Shown: positions 17,249-25,313 of the stretch, one piece after another
Numbering within the stretch: the stretch's first letter is position 1
Layout of the letters: every line of letters begins with the position of its first letter
Assembly: GCA_964566895.1 (NCBI GenBank)
Contig: CAZMJP010000004.1
Location: 1-35,713 of the forward strand
Direction: 5' to 3'
Source: CAZMJP01 sp964566895
Lineage (GTDB): Bacteria > Patescibacteriota > Patescibacteriia > UBA2591 > UBA6264
Length of the DNA stretch: 35,713 nucleotides
Notes under the pieces: model-generated
What the model saw: only the letters and a program-made list of their open reading frames with translations
What the model was told of the DNA's origin: nothing
Database searches by the model: none
Program-made: the position numbers and the translations under genes

Positions 17249-19756
17249 TTAAATTAAAGTGAACGAGCTAACTTTATCCTTGATTTGTTTGAATCTCATC
17301 AATCTTACTCCTTGGGTCGAGCGGTTCATCTTGGGAATACTTTGAACGGGTAAACGAATGGTCTGTCCAAATTGAGAAATTAACAATAAATCTCCTTTGT
17401 CTTCGGTAATTATTTCTCCACCAATAATTCTCCCGGTCTTATCGGTAATTTTACCCGTTTTTATCCCCCGACCGGCGCGAGATTGAATGCGATAATTTTG
17501 AATGGGCGTCATTTTTCCAAACCCATTTTCTGTAATAACTAATAATCTACATTGCTTTTGCAATTGCCCCAAAGAGGAAATAACCCCCATTCCCACAATA
17601 CAATCGTCGGATTTTAATTTCATACCTCGAACCCCTGAAGCAACCCGGCCCATCGGCCTTAAATCTTTTTCTTTAAATCTAATTGCCTGACCGTTAGCCG
17701 AAACCAAAATAATCTCGTCATTCCCCTCGGTTAATTTAACCCAGTTTAGAGCGTCATCGTTCTTTAATTTCAAAGCAATTAATCCTGACCTCCTGACATT
17801 TTTAAAATCACTAATCGGCACTTTTTTAATAACGCTATTTCTTGTTACCATAATTAAGTACTGGCCCTTTTTCCAATTCGCCGAGTGAAGGGCTGAATCG
17901 GAAATGGGCAAAACTACTGAAACCCTTTCTTTTGGTTCTATTTCCAAAAAATTTACCAAGGACTGGCCCTTGGCCATTCTCGCAGTCTGCGGTATATCAT
18001 AAACTTTAAGTTGAAAGGTTCTACCCTTAGTGGTAAAAAACAATAAATCAGCGTGAGTCGTGGTGGTAATTAAATGCCCAACCCTATCCTCCTCCTTTAC
18101 CTCCAAACCGACCACTCCTTTACCTCCCCGGGCTTGAATTTTAAAACTTTCTGGGGAAATCCTTTTAATATAACCATCTTGAGTGAGGATGACTACGGTC
18201 GGCTCATCGGGGATTAAATCCTCTTGCTTAAACTCTTCTATCCCTTGACTAACTACCTTTGTCCGACGTTCATCGCCATATTTTTCTTCCAATTCAGCCG
18301 CTTCTTTTTTTATAATTTTCAGAATCATTTTCGGCTGGGTTAAAATTTCCTTCAACTCCTTGGCAATTTTTATTTTTTCTTTTAATTCTTCTTTAATCTT
18401 CTGCCTTTCTAAATTGGCTAACTGGTGAAGGCGGGTCTCTAAAATAGCTTGAGCTTGAATCTCGCTTAATTGATATTTCTTTATTAAGTTAATTTTTGCT
18501 TTTTCCCGGTCAGGCGATTGTTTGATAATCTTAATAATAGCGTCAATATGATCAACGGCCATATCCAGCCCCTGTAAAATATGGATTCTTTGTTTGGTCT
18601 TTTCTAAATTGTAGCCTGTTCTTTTGTAAATAACTTCTCGGCGATGTTCAATATATTCCATTAAGAGCCACTTTAAATTAAAAATCTTGGGTTGGATACC
18701 CTGGTAGAGCGAAACCATATTAACATGAAAAACCTGTTGTAAATCAGTTGATTTAAAAAGACGGTTTAAAATTTTCCGAGGATAGGCTCCCTTTTTCAAA
18801 TCAAAAACAATTCTAATCCCTTGTTTATCTGACTCATCACGAATATCTCTAACCCCCTCTAATCTCTTGTCTTTAACTAACTCGGCCGCTTTACTCAAAA
18901 ATAAAGATTTATTTAAAGAATAAGGCAACTGGCTAACAATAATCTGAAACTGATCCGAAGTTCTTTCAATAATCTCCGTTTTAGCCCGGATGACAATCGG
19001 ACCCTTACCAAGAGCATAAACAGATTTAATCTGGTTAATGTCAAAGATAAGTCCGCCAGTCGGGAAATCGGGCCCTTTAATGAAATTGAATAAATCATCA
19101 ATCTCAGCTTTTGGGTGGTCTATTAAATAAATAATAGCCTGACAAACTTCTGATAAATTATGCGGCGGGATATTGGTTGCCATACCTACGGCAATGCCGA
19201 CTGAACCATTGAGAAGTAAATTCGGCAACTTGGCTGGCAAAATAACGGGCTCCTTTAGGGTGTTATCGTAATTAGGGACAAAATCAACCGTCTCTTGGTC
19301 AATGTCCGCCAGCATTTCCTCAGCAATTGAAGAAAGCCGACATTCTGTATAGCGCATTTGAGCGGCCGCATCTTCGCCCGAACCCCAATTACCCTGGCCA
19401 TCGATTAACGGATAACGCAATGAAAAATCTTGAGCCATTCTGACCATAGAATCATAAATCGCCATATCTCCGTGAGGATGAAATCTTGCCATAGTCGTCC
19501 CGACTATGGCCGCCGATTTTCTATATTTAGCCGTGTGTCTTAACCCCATTTCATCCATAGCATAAAGAATGCGGCGATGAACTGGCTTAAGCCCGTCCCG
19601 AACATCGGGTAAAGCCCGGGAAACAATAACGCTCATGGCATAATCCAGATAAGAGAGCTTCACCTCTTGCTCAAGGTCGACCGGTTCAACTCTTTCCTTA
19701 GCGCCGGTCGCCAAATTTAATCGATCATTTTTATTTTGCGATTTCTTTTGCCCCAC
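17249..19756 (-). CDS. gyrA: DNA gyrase subunit A (GTG start)
   Basis: Breakage-reunion subunit of the type IIA topoisomerase. The N-terminal winged-helix/tower has DVRDGLKPVHRRILYAM near residues 52-68 and the catalytic tyrosine region AQMRYTECRLS near 131-141. The C-terminal beta-pinwheel has repeated blades such as VSANGQAIRFKEKDLRP and ISQFGQTIRLPVQSIP. The gyrase box reads QARGGKG instead of the standard QRRGGKG, which still favours GyrA over ParC. The start is GTG; the next in-frame Met would remove conserved residues. No gyrB is adjacent. Length is 835 residues. Confidence 0.95.
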   Translation of the reverse strand: MGQKKSQNKNDRLNLATGAKERVEPVDLEQEVKLSYLDYAMSVIVSRALPDVRDGLKPVHRRILYAMDEMGLRHTAKYRKSAAIVGTTMARFHPHGDMAIYDSMVRMAQDFSLRYPLIDGQGNWGSGEDAAAQMRYTECRLSSIAEEMLADIDQETVDFVPNYDNTLKEPVILPAKLPNLLLNGSVGIAVGMATNIPPHNLSEVCQAIIYLIDHPKAEIDDLFNFIKGPDFPTGGLIFDINQIKSVYALGKGPIVIRAKTEIIERTSDQFQIIVSQLPYSLNKSLFLSKAAELVKDKRLEGVRDIRDESDKQGIRIVFDLKKGAYPRKILNRLFKSTDLQQVFHVNMVSLYQGIQPKIFNLKWLLMEYIEHRREVIYKRTGYNLEKTKQRIHILQGLDMAVDHIDAIIKIIKQSPDREKAKINLIKKYQLSEIQAQAILETRLHQLANLERQKIKEELKEKIKIAKELKEILTQPKMILKIIKKEAAELEEKYGDERRTKVVSQGIEEFKQEDLIPDEPTVVILTQDGYIKRISPESFKIQARGGKGVVGLEVKEEDRVGHLITTTTHADLLFFTTKGRTFQLKVYDIPQTARMAKGQSLVNFLEIEPKERVSVVLPISDSALHSANWKKGQYLIMVTRNSVIKKVPISDFKNVRRSGLIALKLKNDDALNWVKLTEGNDEIILVSANGQAIRFKEKDLRPMGRVASGVRGMKLKSDDCIVGMGVISSLGQLQKQCRLLVITENGFGKMTPIQNYRIQSRAGRGIKTGKITDKTGRIIGGEIITEDKGDLLLISQFGQTIRLPVQSIPKMNRSTQGVRLMRFKQIKDKVSSFTLI

Positions 19757-19797
19757 TTCTATTAGAAATTATTACAAATTATTTTTTCTCCAACCCC

Positions 19798-19831
19798 TAT
19801 TGGGGACCTCATCAATCCAGAACCCCCAATA
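19798..19831 (-). other. Hairpin upstream of gyrA
   Basis: Eight base pairs TATTGGGG/CCCCAATA close an 18-nt loop in the 82-nt spacer between the small membrane gene and gyrA. No U-run follows it, so an intrinsic terminator is unlikely; it could be a leader structure. Confidence 0.35.
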
Positions 19832-19838
19832 AGTGGAG

Positions 19839-20108
19839 CTAATATTCTAGAACTTTTTTTCTTAAGCGCTCTAGTTCCTCATTAGTTAATGGCGCGGATA
19901 TCTCGGGATTTTTAAATTTTTTCAATTTTTTATCTATATCCTTAAACGATTCATTGGCCCGCAAAATCAATTTTTCAATTAGGGAGACAAACTCGTCTTG
20001 ATTTTCTTTTTCTCCCCAAATATATCTTAAATTACTCGCCCAGAAAATGAAAATAACACCCATAATTAGACAAATTAACAGCCAAACCAACCTCTTTCCC
20101 CAAAACAT
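19839..20108 (-). CDS. Small single-pass membrane protein of unknown function
   Basis: An 89-residue protein. Residues 5-24 form one hydrophobic helix (VWLLICLIMGVIFIFWA), followed by a charged, helical cytoplasmic or external part with KKLKKF and a leucine/glutamate-rich end. I do not recognise a family. It is a clean open frame with ATG start, in line with the genes on both sides, and 47 nt after the MBL gene stop. Confidence 0.6.
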   Translation of the reverse strand: MFWGKRLVWLLICLIMGVIFIFWASNLRYIWGEKENQDEFVSLIEKLILRANESFKDIDKKLKKFKNPEISAPLTNEELERLRKKVLEY

Positions 20109-20155
20109 ATTTTATTTTTTATCCCTGCGCGAAAAACCTCGGCGAAGGAAATTAT

Positions 20156-20881
20156 CTACCCTCCCGGTTCTAGAACAACGATTTTTATCTGTTCCTGAAT
20201 TAGATATTTTTTTTGTAATGACAACTTATTTAACTTCTCCACGTCTTTGATCCCAGCCTGATTTAAAAATTGACTCAGAGGCAATAAATTAGATCTAATC
20301 CCAGGAATCTTAAAACAACAAGGGACAACTAACTTAGGCTCAAGAGAATCAATTATTTCTATTGCTCTTTTAGGGTCAATCAGATCTATTTGTTCGCCTT
20401 CGCGGACTGGCTCATCTGCCTTCTTATCTTTGTGGACACGCGGGTGGACTGACGAAGGAGAATAACGAGCGGGAAGACTCAAATTTCCTCCACCAACCGG
20501 AATAAATAAAACATCCAAGCCGTCCAATTTCTCTATTTCCTGATCATTGAGTAGGGTATCAATCTCGCCTAAAATACCAAATTGAATATCATCCATCTCC
20601 AATCGATATATTACCAATCTTTTATTTTTTCTGACAAAATCAAGGCCATAAACAAAAATATTTTTTATTTCATATTCACCCGGACCGTTAATTAGAAAAC
20701 ACTCTTGCTTTAAGTCCCGCCTAACTATTTTTTCGTCTTCCGGGTCTGTTAAAATTATTATCTCAGCCTTAAAATTTGGTCCGCGCAATCCGTGTTTACG
20801 TGGACTATACGGGTCTATTAAAATAGTCTGTTGGCTGTTTTGTAATTTAAAACAAGATTGTCCATACCAAGTAACATTCAT
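20156..20881 (-). CDS. MBL-fold protein with degenerate metal site and an insertion
   Basis: A UlaG-like metallo-beta-lactamase-fold protein of 241 residues. The opening MNVTWYGQSCFKLQ and ILIDPYSP strands, NGPGEYEI, IDTLLNDQEIEKL and VLFIPVGGG match the family well. The usual HxHxDH zinc motif is missing: the corresponding position reads LTDPEDEKI, so metal binding of the normal kind is unlikely. Between GGG(N) and LIDPKRAIEIIDSLEPKLVVP an insert of about 33 residues (ARYSPSSVHPRVHKDKK and on) breaks the family spacing; its DNA is flanked by CCTTCG/CGAAGG. Probably a non-catalytic or altered relative. Confidence 0.75.
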   Translation of the reverse strand: MNVTWYGQSCFKLQNSQQTILIDPYSPRKHGLRGPNFKAEIIILTDPEDEKIVRRDLKQECFLINGPGEYEIKNIFVYGLDFVRKNKRLVIYRLEMDDIQFGILGEIDTLLNDQEIEKLDGLDVLFIPVGGGNLSLPARYSPSSVHPRVHKDKKADEPVREGEQIDLIDPKRAIEIIDSLEPKLVVPCCFKIPGIRSNLLPLSQFLNQAGIKDVEKLNKLSLQKKYLIQEQIKIVVLEPGG

Positions 20882-20917
20882 ATTTTGACGATTAGTTAAT
20901 TAAGGGTTAGCCAACGC

Positions 20918-22429
20918 CTAAATAACCAACCTTTTATAAAGCTCTATATATTTTTCAGCTGATCCTTCCCAAGAAAAATCTTGTTGCATGGCGTTAATTT
21001 GTAGTTGCCGCCAAAATTTATCCTGAAAATAGATTTTTAAAGCCCCCTTTAGGGTGGCAATAAATTTCTCAACATTGAAACTAACAAAGGTAAATCCAGT
21101 CCCCTGAACCCTTTTCCTTAAACCAAATAAATCTGATTTGATTCTCGCGTTTCTGACTGTATCGATCAAACCGCCCGTTGCTCTAACTATCGGAATAGTC
21201 CCATAGCGCATAGCAATCAGTTGGCCCAGACCGCAGGGTTCAAAACGAGAAGGCATTAGAAAAATGTCGGCTCCGGCATAAATTTGCTGGGCCAAGACCG
21301 GGTCAAATTTAAGATAAACAACCACTTTTCTTGGATACTCCCGCGAAATTCGCGAAAGCATATCTTCATATTTCTTTTCTCCAACGCCTAGAAAAATAAA
21401 TTGACATCCTAATCTTAATATCCCATCTGCTGCCTGACTAATTAAATCTATGCCTTTTTGAATATCCAACCGCGAGACAACACCTAACAAAGGAGTCTCT
21501 GGTTTCTGCTCAAGTCCAGATTTTTTTTGCAAAGCCAATTTATCAATCAACTTATTTGACAAACATTTGATTGAATAACGCTCTTTTATAAATGGATCTG
21601 TCTCTGGGTTAAAAGTATTTATATCCAGACCGTTTAAGATGCCATAAATATCTTGTTTTCTTTTTTGAATAACTTCATTTAGCCCACGCGCTTGATAAGA
21701 TTTTGTTTTAATCTCTTTAGCATAACTCGGGCTGACCGTGGTAATCAAGTCTGCGCAGAGAATGGCCTGCTCCATAATATTAAAGTCGTCTCCGTAAATA
21801 CCGGGCGTTTTTCGCCCCAAAGAAGGTATCTCATCTCCCTTAAGTCCTAAAAATTTCAATATTTGAGCGTAACCCCATCGTCCCTGAATTAATAAATTAT
21901 GAATTGTAAATAACACCTTAATTGTCTGCCCTACATTGGTCGGTCTATTATCGGACTGAAATGGAATTGATTGCTGAATTCTTACTAACAATGGTATAGC
22001 CCCGGTTTGCCAGTCATGGGCATGAATAACGTCCGGCTGCCAATTAACCGCTTTCGGTATTCTTAAGGCGCCAATAGAAAAAAATAAAAACCTGGCTATT
22101 GATAAAAAATTTTGGCTATCTAAATAAACGCCGCCATTACTTAAATATGTTTTATTTCTAAGTAAATAAACGGGAATTTCCCCTTTCAGTCTTGTCTGAA
22201 AAATATCTACCCTCTCGGCGTTCTGACCAACGTCTATTTTTAGACTACCTACTTTTTTAAGGGGAGACAATTTTTTCTCCTCTAGAGATTTATAAAAAGG
22301 AATAATAATCCTTATATCATGGCCGAATTTTTTTATTTCCTGAGTCAAAGAACTAACCACATCGGCGACTCCTCCCACCTTAATAATTGGATTAACCTCA
22401 GAAGCGGCAAATAATATATTCATAATCAT
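20918..22429 (-). CDS. glgA: Glycogen/starch synthase (GT5)
   Basis: Transfers glucose from a nucleotide sugar to a growing alpha-1,4-glucan. The N-terminal glucose-donor motif reads KVGGVADVV (KTGGLADV in most) near residues 17-25, preceded by NILFAASEVNPI. HAHDWQTG lies around 138 and the C-terminal GT-B lobe has CGLGQLIAMRYGTIPIVRATGGL near 390-415. Length 503 is normal for GlgA. Two ATG codons six bases apart can start it. The first follows four 8-nt AT units exactly in phase. Presence of a GalT-like gene and a glucokinase-type ROK kinase in the window fits carbohydrate storage. Confidence 0.94.
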   Translation of the reverse strand: MIMNILFAASEVNPIIKVGGVADVVSSLTQEIKKFGHDIRIIIPFYKSLEEKKLSPLKKVGSLKIDVGQNAERVDIFQTRLKGEIPVYLLRNKTYLSNGGVYLDSQNFLSIARFLFFSIGALRIPKAVNWQPDVIHAHDWQTGAIPLLVRIQQSIPFQSDNRPTNVGQTIKVLFTIHNLLIQGRWGYAQILKFLGLKGDEIPSLGRKTPGIYGDDFNIMEQAILCADLITTVSPSYAKEIKTKSYQARGLNEVIQKRKQDIYGILNGLDINTFNPETDPFIKERYSIKCLSNKLIDKLALQKKSGLEQKPETPLLGVVSRLDIQKGIDLISQAADGILRLGCQFIFLGVGEKKYEDMLSRISREYPRKVVVYLKFDPVLAQQIYAGADIFLMPSRFEPCGLGQLIAMRYGTIPIVRATGGLIDTVRNARIKSDLFGLRKRVQGTGFTFVSFNVEKFIATLKGALKIYFQDKFWRQLQINAMQQDFSWEGSAEKYIELYKRLVI

Positions 22430-22461
22430 TTCAGTATTTTAACATTGAAACGTTTAAACAT
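22430..22461 (-). repeat. Four 8-nt units in phase with the glgA start
   Basis: In gene orientation ATGTTTAA, ACGTTTCA, ATGTTAAA, ATACTGAA, then ATG. The hexamer TAAAAT ends six bases before the start codon, a position expected for leaderless transcription. Confidence 0.7.
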
Positions 22462-22548
22462 TCTCTGCCCTTTAAAAACTTTAATAAGAAGTTCTTAATT
22501 ATTACGTCTTAATATTTTTGTGCCCCAACATTCTAATGTTATAATGGG

Positions 22549-23400
22549 CTAAATCAATCTATCCTTGCCAACAATTATCCTTAATTTCTCATTAGCCAAT
22601 TCCACTATGGCTGGAGTCTTAACAACTTTATTTTGGTCAACCTTGATTAAAACCTCGTCTTTAGGGTTTTTAGACTTGATCCTTAACTTTTTAACGAAAA
22701 ATAAGCTATCTAACTTTTCTTTTCTTTTAAAAAACCAAAATTTTTGCCCAGGCGTACCCATTAAAACTTCTAAATAATCATCTTTGGGGTTGCTGGCGAC
22801 CCTTGAAAAGCCGGCCTCTTTAGATAATTTACTAAACCCCATTAAATAATTAATCTTCTTCTGAGACGGGACGAGCTCTCTTTTTGTCGAGTTTAACGGG
22901 GTAAACTGCAATAAATCTAAATTAATGACTTTAACTTTCTTTACTTTTTTGGGAATAATTTGATATTTGCCATCAGCCAATAAAATAGTTTTGTTGGCTT
23001 CGAACTCCAAAGATGAAAAGAAAAGTTGTCCATTGATTTTCCCAAAATTAATCTGCTCAACGCGTCTGGCTGAAATGACGTCGCAAGCATATTCATTAAC
23101 TGGCAAACCTAAAATATTAGCCATTAAAGAATTGTTCTTTGCCGGGATAAAACCCAGAGTCGCCCTTTGCCCAGCCATAGGAATTGCTGTCTGACAAAAG
23201 GTTTGGTCACTGCCAATTACCACGATTGTCGGCGATTCTTTCTCAAGGATATTTTTCACTATTTCATTAATACTTTTTAAAATAGAAAATTGAGACTTCT
23301 GTCCGGCAATATCTAAACTGGCTAATCTTATTTCAATTTTAGAGACAATTTTAGTATATTTCTTCCTAACTAAAAAGGAATCATAAATATAAAAATACAT
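22549..23400 (-). CDS. Diacylglycerol-kinase-like protein with altered active site
   Basis: A 283-residue protein laid out like the DAGK/LCB5 catalytic domain. The nucleotide loop normally GGDGT reads GSDQT (in IVVIGSDQTF near residue 87) and the normal PLGTGN reads PAKNNS (near 116) before LMANILGLP. The rest is beta-sheet-rich with no membrane helix. The opening MYFYIYDSFLVRKKY is a recurrent start in CPR relatives. Loss of glycines in both loops argues against ordinary lipid kinase activity, so a divergent or regulatory role is possible. GGAG lies five bases before the ATG. Function is unknown. Confidence 0.7.
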   Translation of the reverse strand: MYFYIYDSFLVRKKYTKIVSKIEIRLASLDIAGQKSQFSILKSINEIVKNILEKESPTIVVIGSDQTFCQTAIPMAGQRATLGFIPAKNNSLMANILGLPVNEYACDVISARRVEQINFGKINGQLFFSSLEFEANKTILLADGKYQIIPKKVKKVKVINLDLLQFTPLNSTKRELVPSQKKINYLMGFSKLSKEAGFSRVASNPKDDYLEVLMGTPGQKFWFFKRKEKLDSLFFVKKLRIKSKNPKDEVLIKVDQNKVVKTPAIVELANEKLRIIVGKDRLI

Positions 23401-23417
23401 AAGCGCTCCGCTTTATT

Positions 23418-23496
23418 AAAACATAAAAACACAAAAATATAAAAACGTAAGGATAAAAAATTTATTTTAACGTTTTAATGTTTTGATGTTTTAATT
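23418..23496. repeat. Opposing 8-nt arrays between bactofilin and the DAGK-like gene
   Basis: On the plus strand AAAACATA, AAAACACA, AAAATATA, AAAACGTA and AGGATAAA run from 23418, and TTTTAACG, TTTTAATG, TTTTGATG, TTTTAATT run from 23465 to 23496. The two halves are complementary in type and could fold back on each other in RNA. Same 8-nt period as the start-adjacent arrays. Confidence 0.55.
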
Positions 23497-23510
23497 TTAG
23501 TTATATTTCC

Positions 23511-23900
23511 TTATACCTCTTTCCCTTCTTTTTCTCTGATACTGGACGACCCCTGGCTCCCGACGCTACAACGCCCGTTTAAAATAGCCCCTTCTTCAAT
23601 GGATAAAACCCGACAATTAAGGTCTCCGGACACTTTGGCACTTGAACCCAACTCTATTTTTTCTTCCACATTCAAATTACCCTTTACTTCGCCGGCAACC
23701 ACGGCATTTTTTGCTTTGATATCAGCCTCAATTTTCCCACCTTGCTGTAAATGAAGATCGCTCTTTGTCTCCAAAGATCCGAGAAGTTCCCCTTTAAGAA
23801 TAACGTTTCCGACAGCGACAAAGGTGCCTTCTACTTTCACGCCGGCGCCGACTATTGTTTCGGCGTCTTCCGATTTAATTTTAGAATCTCTTCCCATCAT
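23511..23900 (-). CDS. Bactofilin (polymer-forming cytoskeletal protein)
   Basis: A 129-residue protein with the bactofilin right-handed beta-helix: repeated strands of five to six residues (GTFVAVGNVILKGELLGSLETKSDLHLQQ and on) each turning on Gly. Bactofilins polymerise without nucleotides under the membrane and shape envelope or appendages. It has short, disordered N- and C-terminal ends as usual, starting with two ATG codons. It is divergently arranged against the plus-strand genes that begin at 24090. Confidence 0.9.
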   Translation of the reverse strand: MMGRDSKIKSEDAETIVGAGVKVEGTFVAVGNVILKGELLGSLETKSDLHLQQGGKIEADIKAKNAVVAGEVKGNLNVEEKIELGSSAKVSGDLNCRVLSIEEGAILNGRCSVGSQGSSSIREKEGKEV

Positions 23901-24089
23901 AAATATAAAACTATTGTTTAATTATTATTGCACCATTTATTATATTATCTCTGGACCCCGCCTTATACCTACAAATTAATAAATTTAGTATAACAGATAA
24001 ATTTTAAGAGTCAATTGACAATAATATTTTTAGCTCTAAAATAAAAACGGGTTCCAATAAAAAATCTATTAAAAATTCTCCGTAAAAAT

Positions 24090-24287
24090 ATGAAAAATAA
24101 AAAAAACATCCCCAACCCCACAGGACTCTCCACCCAGGTGGACAATAAAACAAAACTTTTGGCTAGAGACCTAAAAAAAATAGTCATTATCAGCTTGATT
24201 ATTTTAGTCGTCCTAGTTGCTTTGGTCGCGGTTAATTCAAAAACGAAATTTTTACTTGATTTAACTGAAAAAATAATGGGAAATTAA
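24090..24287 (+). CDS. Small membrane protein of unknown function
   Basis: A 65-residue frame with one hydrophobic segment, IVIISLIILVVLVALVAV, at about residues 31-48, a basic N-terminal part and a short C-terminal end. It lies in a divergent region next to bactofilin and just upstream of tRNA-Arg. No Shine-Dalgarno site. A real gene is likely because the membrane segment and Lys-rich flanks are well organised, but no family is recognised. Confidence 0.5.
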   Translation: MKNKKNIPNPTGLSTQVDNKTKLLARDLKKIVIISLIILVVLVALVAVNSKTKFLLDLTEKIMGN

Positions 24288-24298
24288 TCAATGGTCTA

Positions 24299-24370
24299 GC
24301 CCCCGTAGTTCAACGGATAGAACAAGGGACTCCTAAGCCCTGGATAGAGGTTCAATTCCTCTCGGGGGCA
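24299..24370 (+). tRNA. tRNA-Arg (CCT), CCA not encoded
   Basis: Acceptor GCCCCCG/CGGGGGC, D-arm GTTCAACGGATAGAAC, anticodon loop CTCCTAA (CCT) in an AGGGA/GCCCT stem (the last pair, A-G, is a mismatch), T-arm AGAGGTTCAATTCCTCT. It is followed by A then TCC, so CCA is not encoded. Confidence 0.92.
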
Positions 24371-24391
24371 TCCTCCAAACAGATTTAAAAT

Positions 24392-24859
24392 ATGAGTAAG
24401 ATAAAAAAAGAGCGCTATTCTTGGGCCCAATTAACCAAAGATTGTTTAACTCTTGGCAAAAAACTTAAATCAAAAAAATTCGACCTGATTGTCGGCATTT
24501 CACGGGGAGGATTAATCCCGGCGACAATTTTATCTTACTTGTTAAATATCAAAAAAATCTGTTCCATTGGCTATTCTTATTACTTAAGACCGGGAGTAAA
24601 GGGAAAACTGAAATTAACCTTGCCGCCGTCTTCTGAAATCAAAAAACAACGAATACTTTTAATAGATGAAAAGGCCGACACGGGACAAACTTTATCAGCC
24701 GCGGTCAAGCTGCTTAAAAAGAAAAAAAACAAAATAACTATTCTAACCCTCCACTACGAACCAGGGTCCAAGGTCAAACCGGATTATTTCGCCCGCCAAG
24801 TAAAAAATATCTGGATTATCTATCCGTGGGATGAGTCTTTAAAAAAGAGCTCATTATAA
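24392..24859 (+). CDS. PRPP-dependent phosphoribosyltransferase
   Basis: A 155-residue type I PRTase. The PRPP-binding loop ILLIDEKADTGQT is at residues 88-100, and VGISRGGLIPATILSYLL at 34-51 is the second conserved helix. The tail NIWIIYPWD is a known ending in the xanthine-guanine/hypoxanthine PRTase-like branch (COG2236). A purine-salvage role (base + PRPP to nucleotide) is likely, but the base is not decided by sequence. It starts 21 nt after tRNA-Arg. Confidence 0.85.
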   Translation: MSKIKKERYSWAQLTKDCLTLGKKLKSKKFDLIVGISRGGLIPATILSYLLNIKKICSIGYSYYLRPGVKGKLKLTLPPSSEIKKQRILLIDEKADTGQTLSAAVKLLKKKKNKITILTLHYEPGSKVKPDYFARQVKNIWIIYPWDESLKKSSL

Positions 24860-24879
24860 TTCACCGCTTTAAAAACTTT

Positions 24880-24944
24880 GGGCTCGTAGTACAATGGCAG
24901 TACACCGCATTCGCATTGCGGAGATATGAGTTCGACTCTCATCG
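24880..24944 (+). tRNA. tRNA-Ala (CGC), 3' part lost in the gap
   Basis: Acceptor 5' strand GGGCTCG, D-arm with GTACAATGGCAGTAC, anticodon stem CCGCA/TGCGG around TTCGCAT (CGC), then T-arm ATGAGTTCGACTCTCAT. The acceptor 3' strand falls in the 100-N gap, so the G3-U70 check cannot be made. TATAAT is about 19 nt upstream. Confidence 0.85.
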
Positions 24945-25044
24945 NNNNNNNNNNNNNNNNNNNNNNNNNNNNNNNNNNNNNNNNNNNNNNNNNNNNNNNN
25001 NNNNNNNNNNNNNNNNNNNNNNNNNNNNNNNNNNNNNNNNNNNN
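24945..25044. other. Assembly gap of 100 N
   Basis: Exactly 100 N directly after the tRNA T-arm, so a scaffolding placeholder. True length unknown. Confidence 0.95.
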
Positions 25045-25133
25045 CTGAAAATGCAGAGCTGATTGCCAGGACTCCCATCGGCAAGGGCGACGTCGATGAA
25101 TTCCTCTGTAGAATTCCAATGGACTTAGACTAA
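25045..25133 (+). CDS. C-terminal fragment of an unknown gene (5' part in gap)
   Basis: An open frame from the gap edge that ends TPIGKGDVDEFLCRIPMDLD-stop at 25133. It is followed eight bases later by a strong intrinsic terminator, so a real gene end is likely. I do not recognise the family and only 28 residues are visible. The stretch is more GC-balanced than nearby genes. Confidence 0.5.
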
Positions 25134-25140
25134 ATTATTT

Positions 25141-25183
25141 GGCTCCGGGTGGCTTTTATTTGCTGCGCGGAGCCATTTTTTTT
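25141..25183 (+). terminator. Intrinsic terminator
   Basis: Perfect stem GGCTCCG/CGGAGCC with a 20-nt loop, followed by an eight-T run. It ends the gene fragment upstream. Confidence 0.85.
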
Positions 25184-25313
25184 CTAAAAATTTGCCGGCA
25201 AATCAAAAAACATTCGTTGAAAAATCTTCTGAAATGAGTTATGATTAACTCTTGGCCGGCAAGAGAATAGACAAAAATTTTAACAGGATTTCATTTAATC
25301 TATTTTTAGATTT

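Noticed and set aside
17249..19756. ParC instead of GyrA
   Set aside because: A gyrase-box-like QARGGKG and a full six-blade C-terminal domain fit GyrA better, although the box is not perfect.
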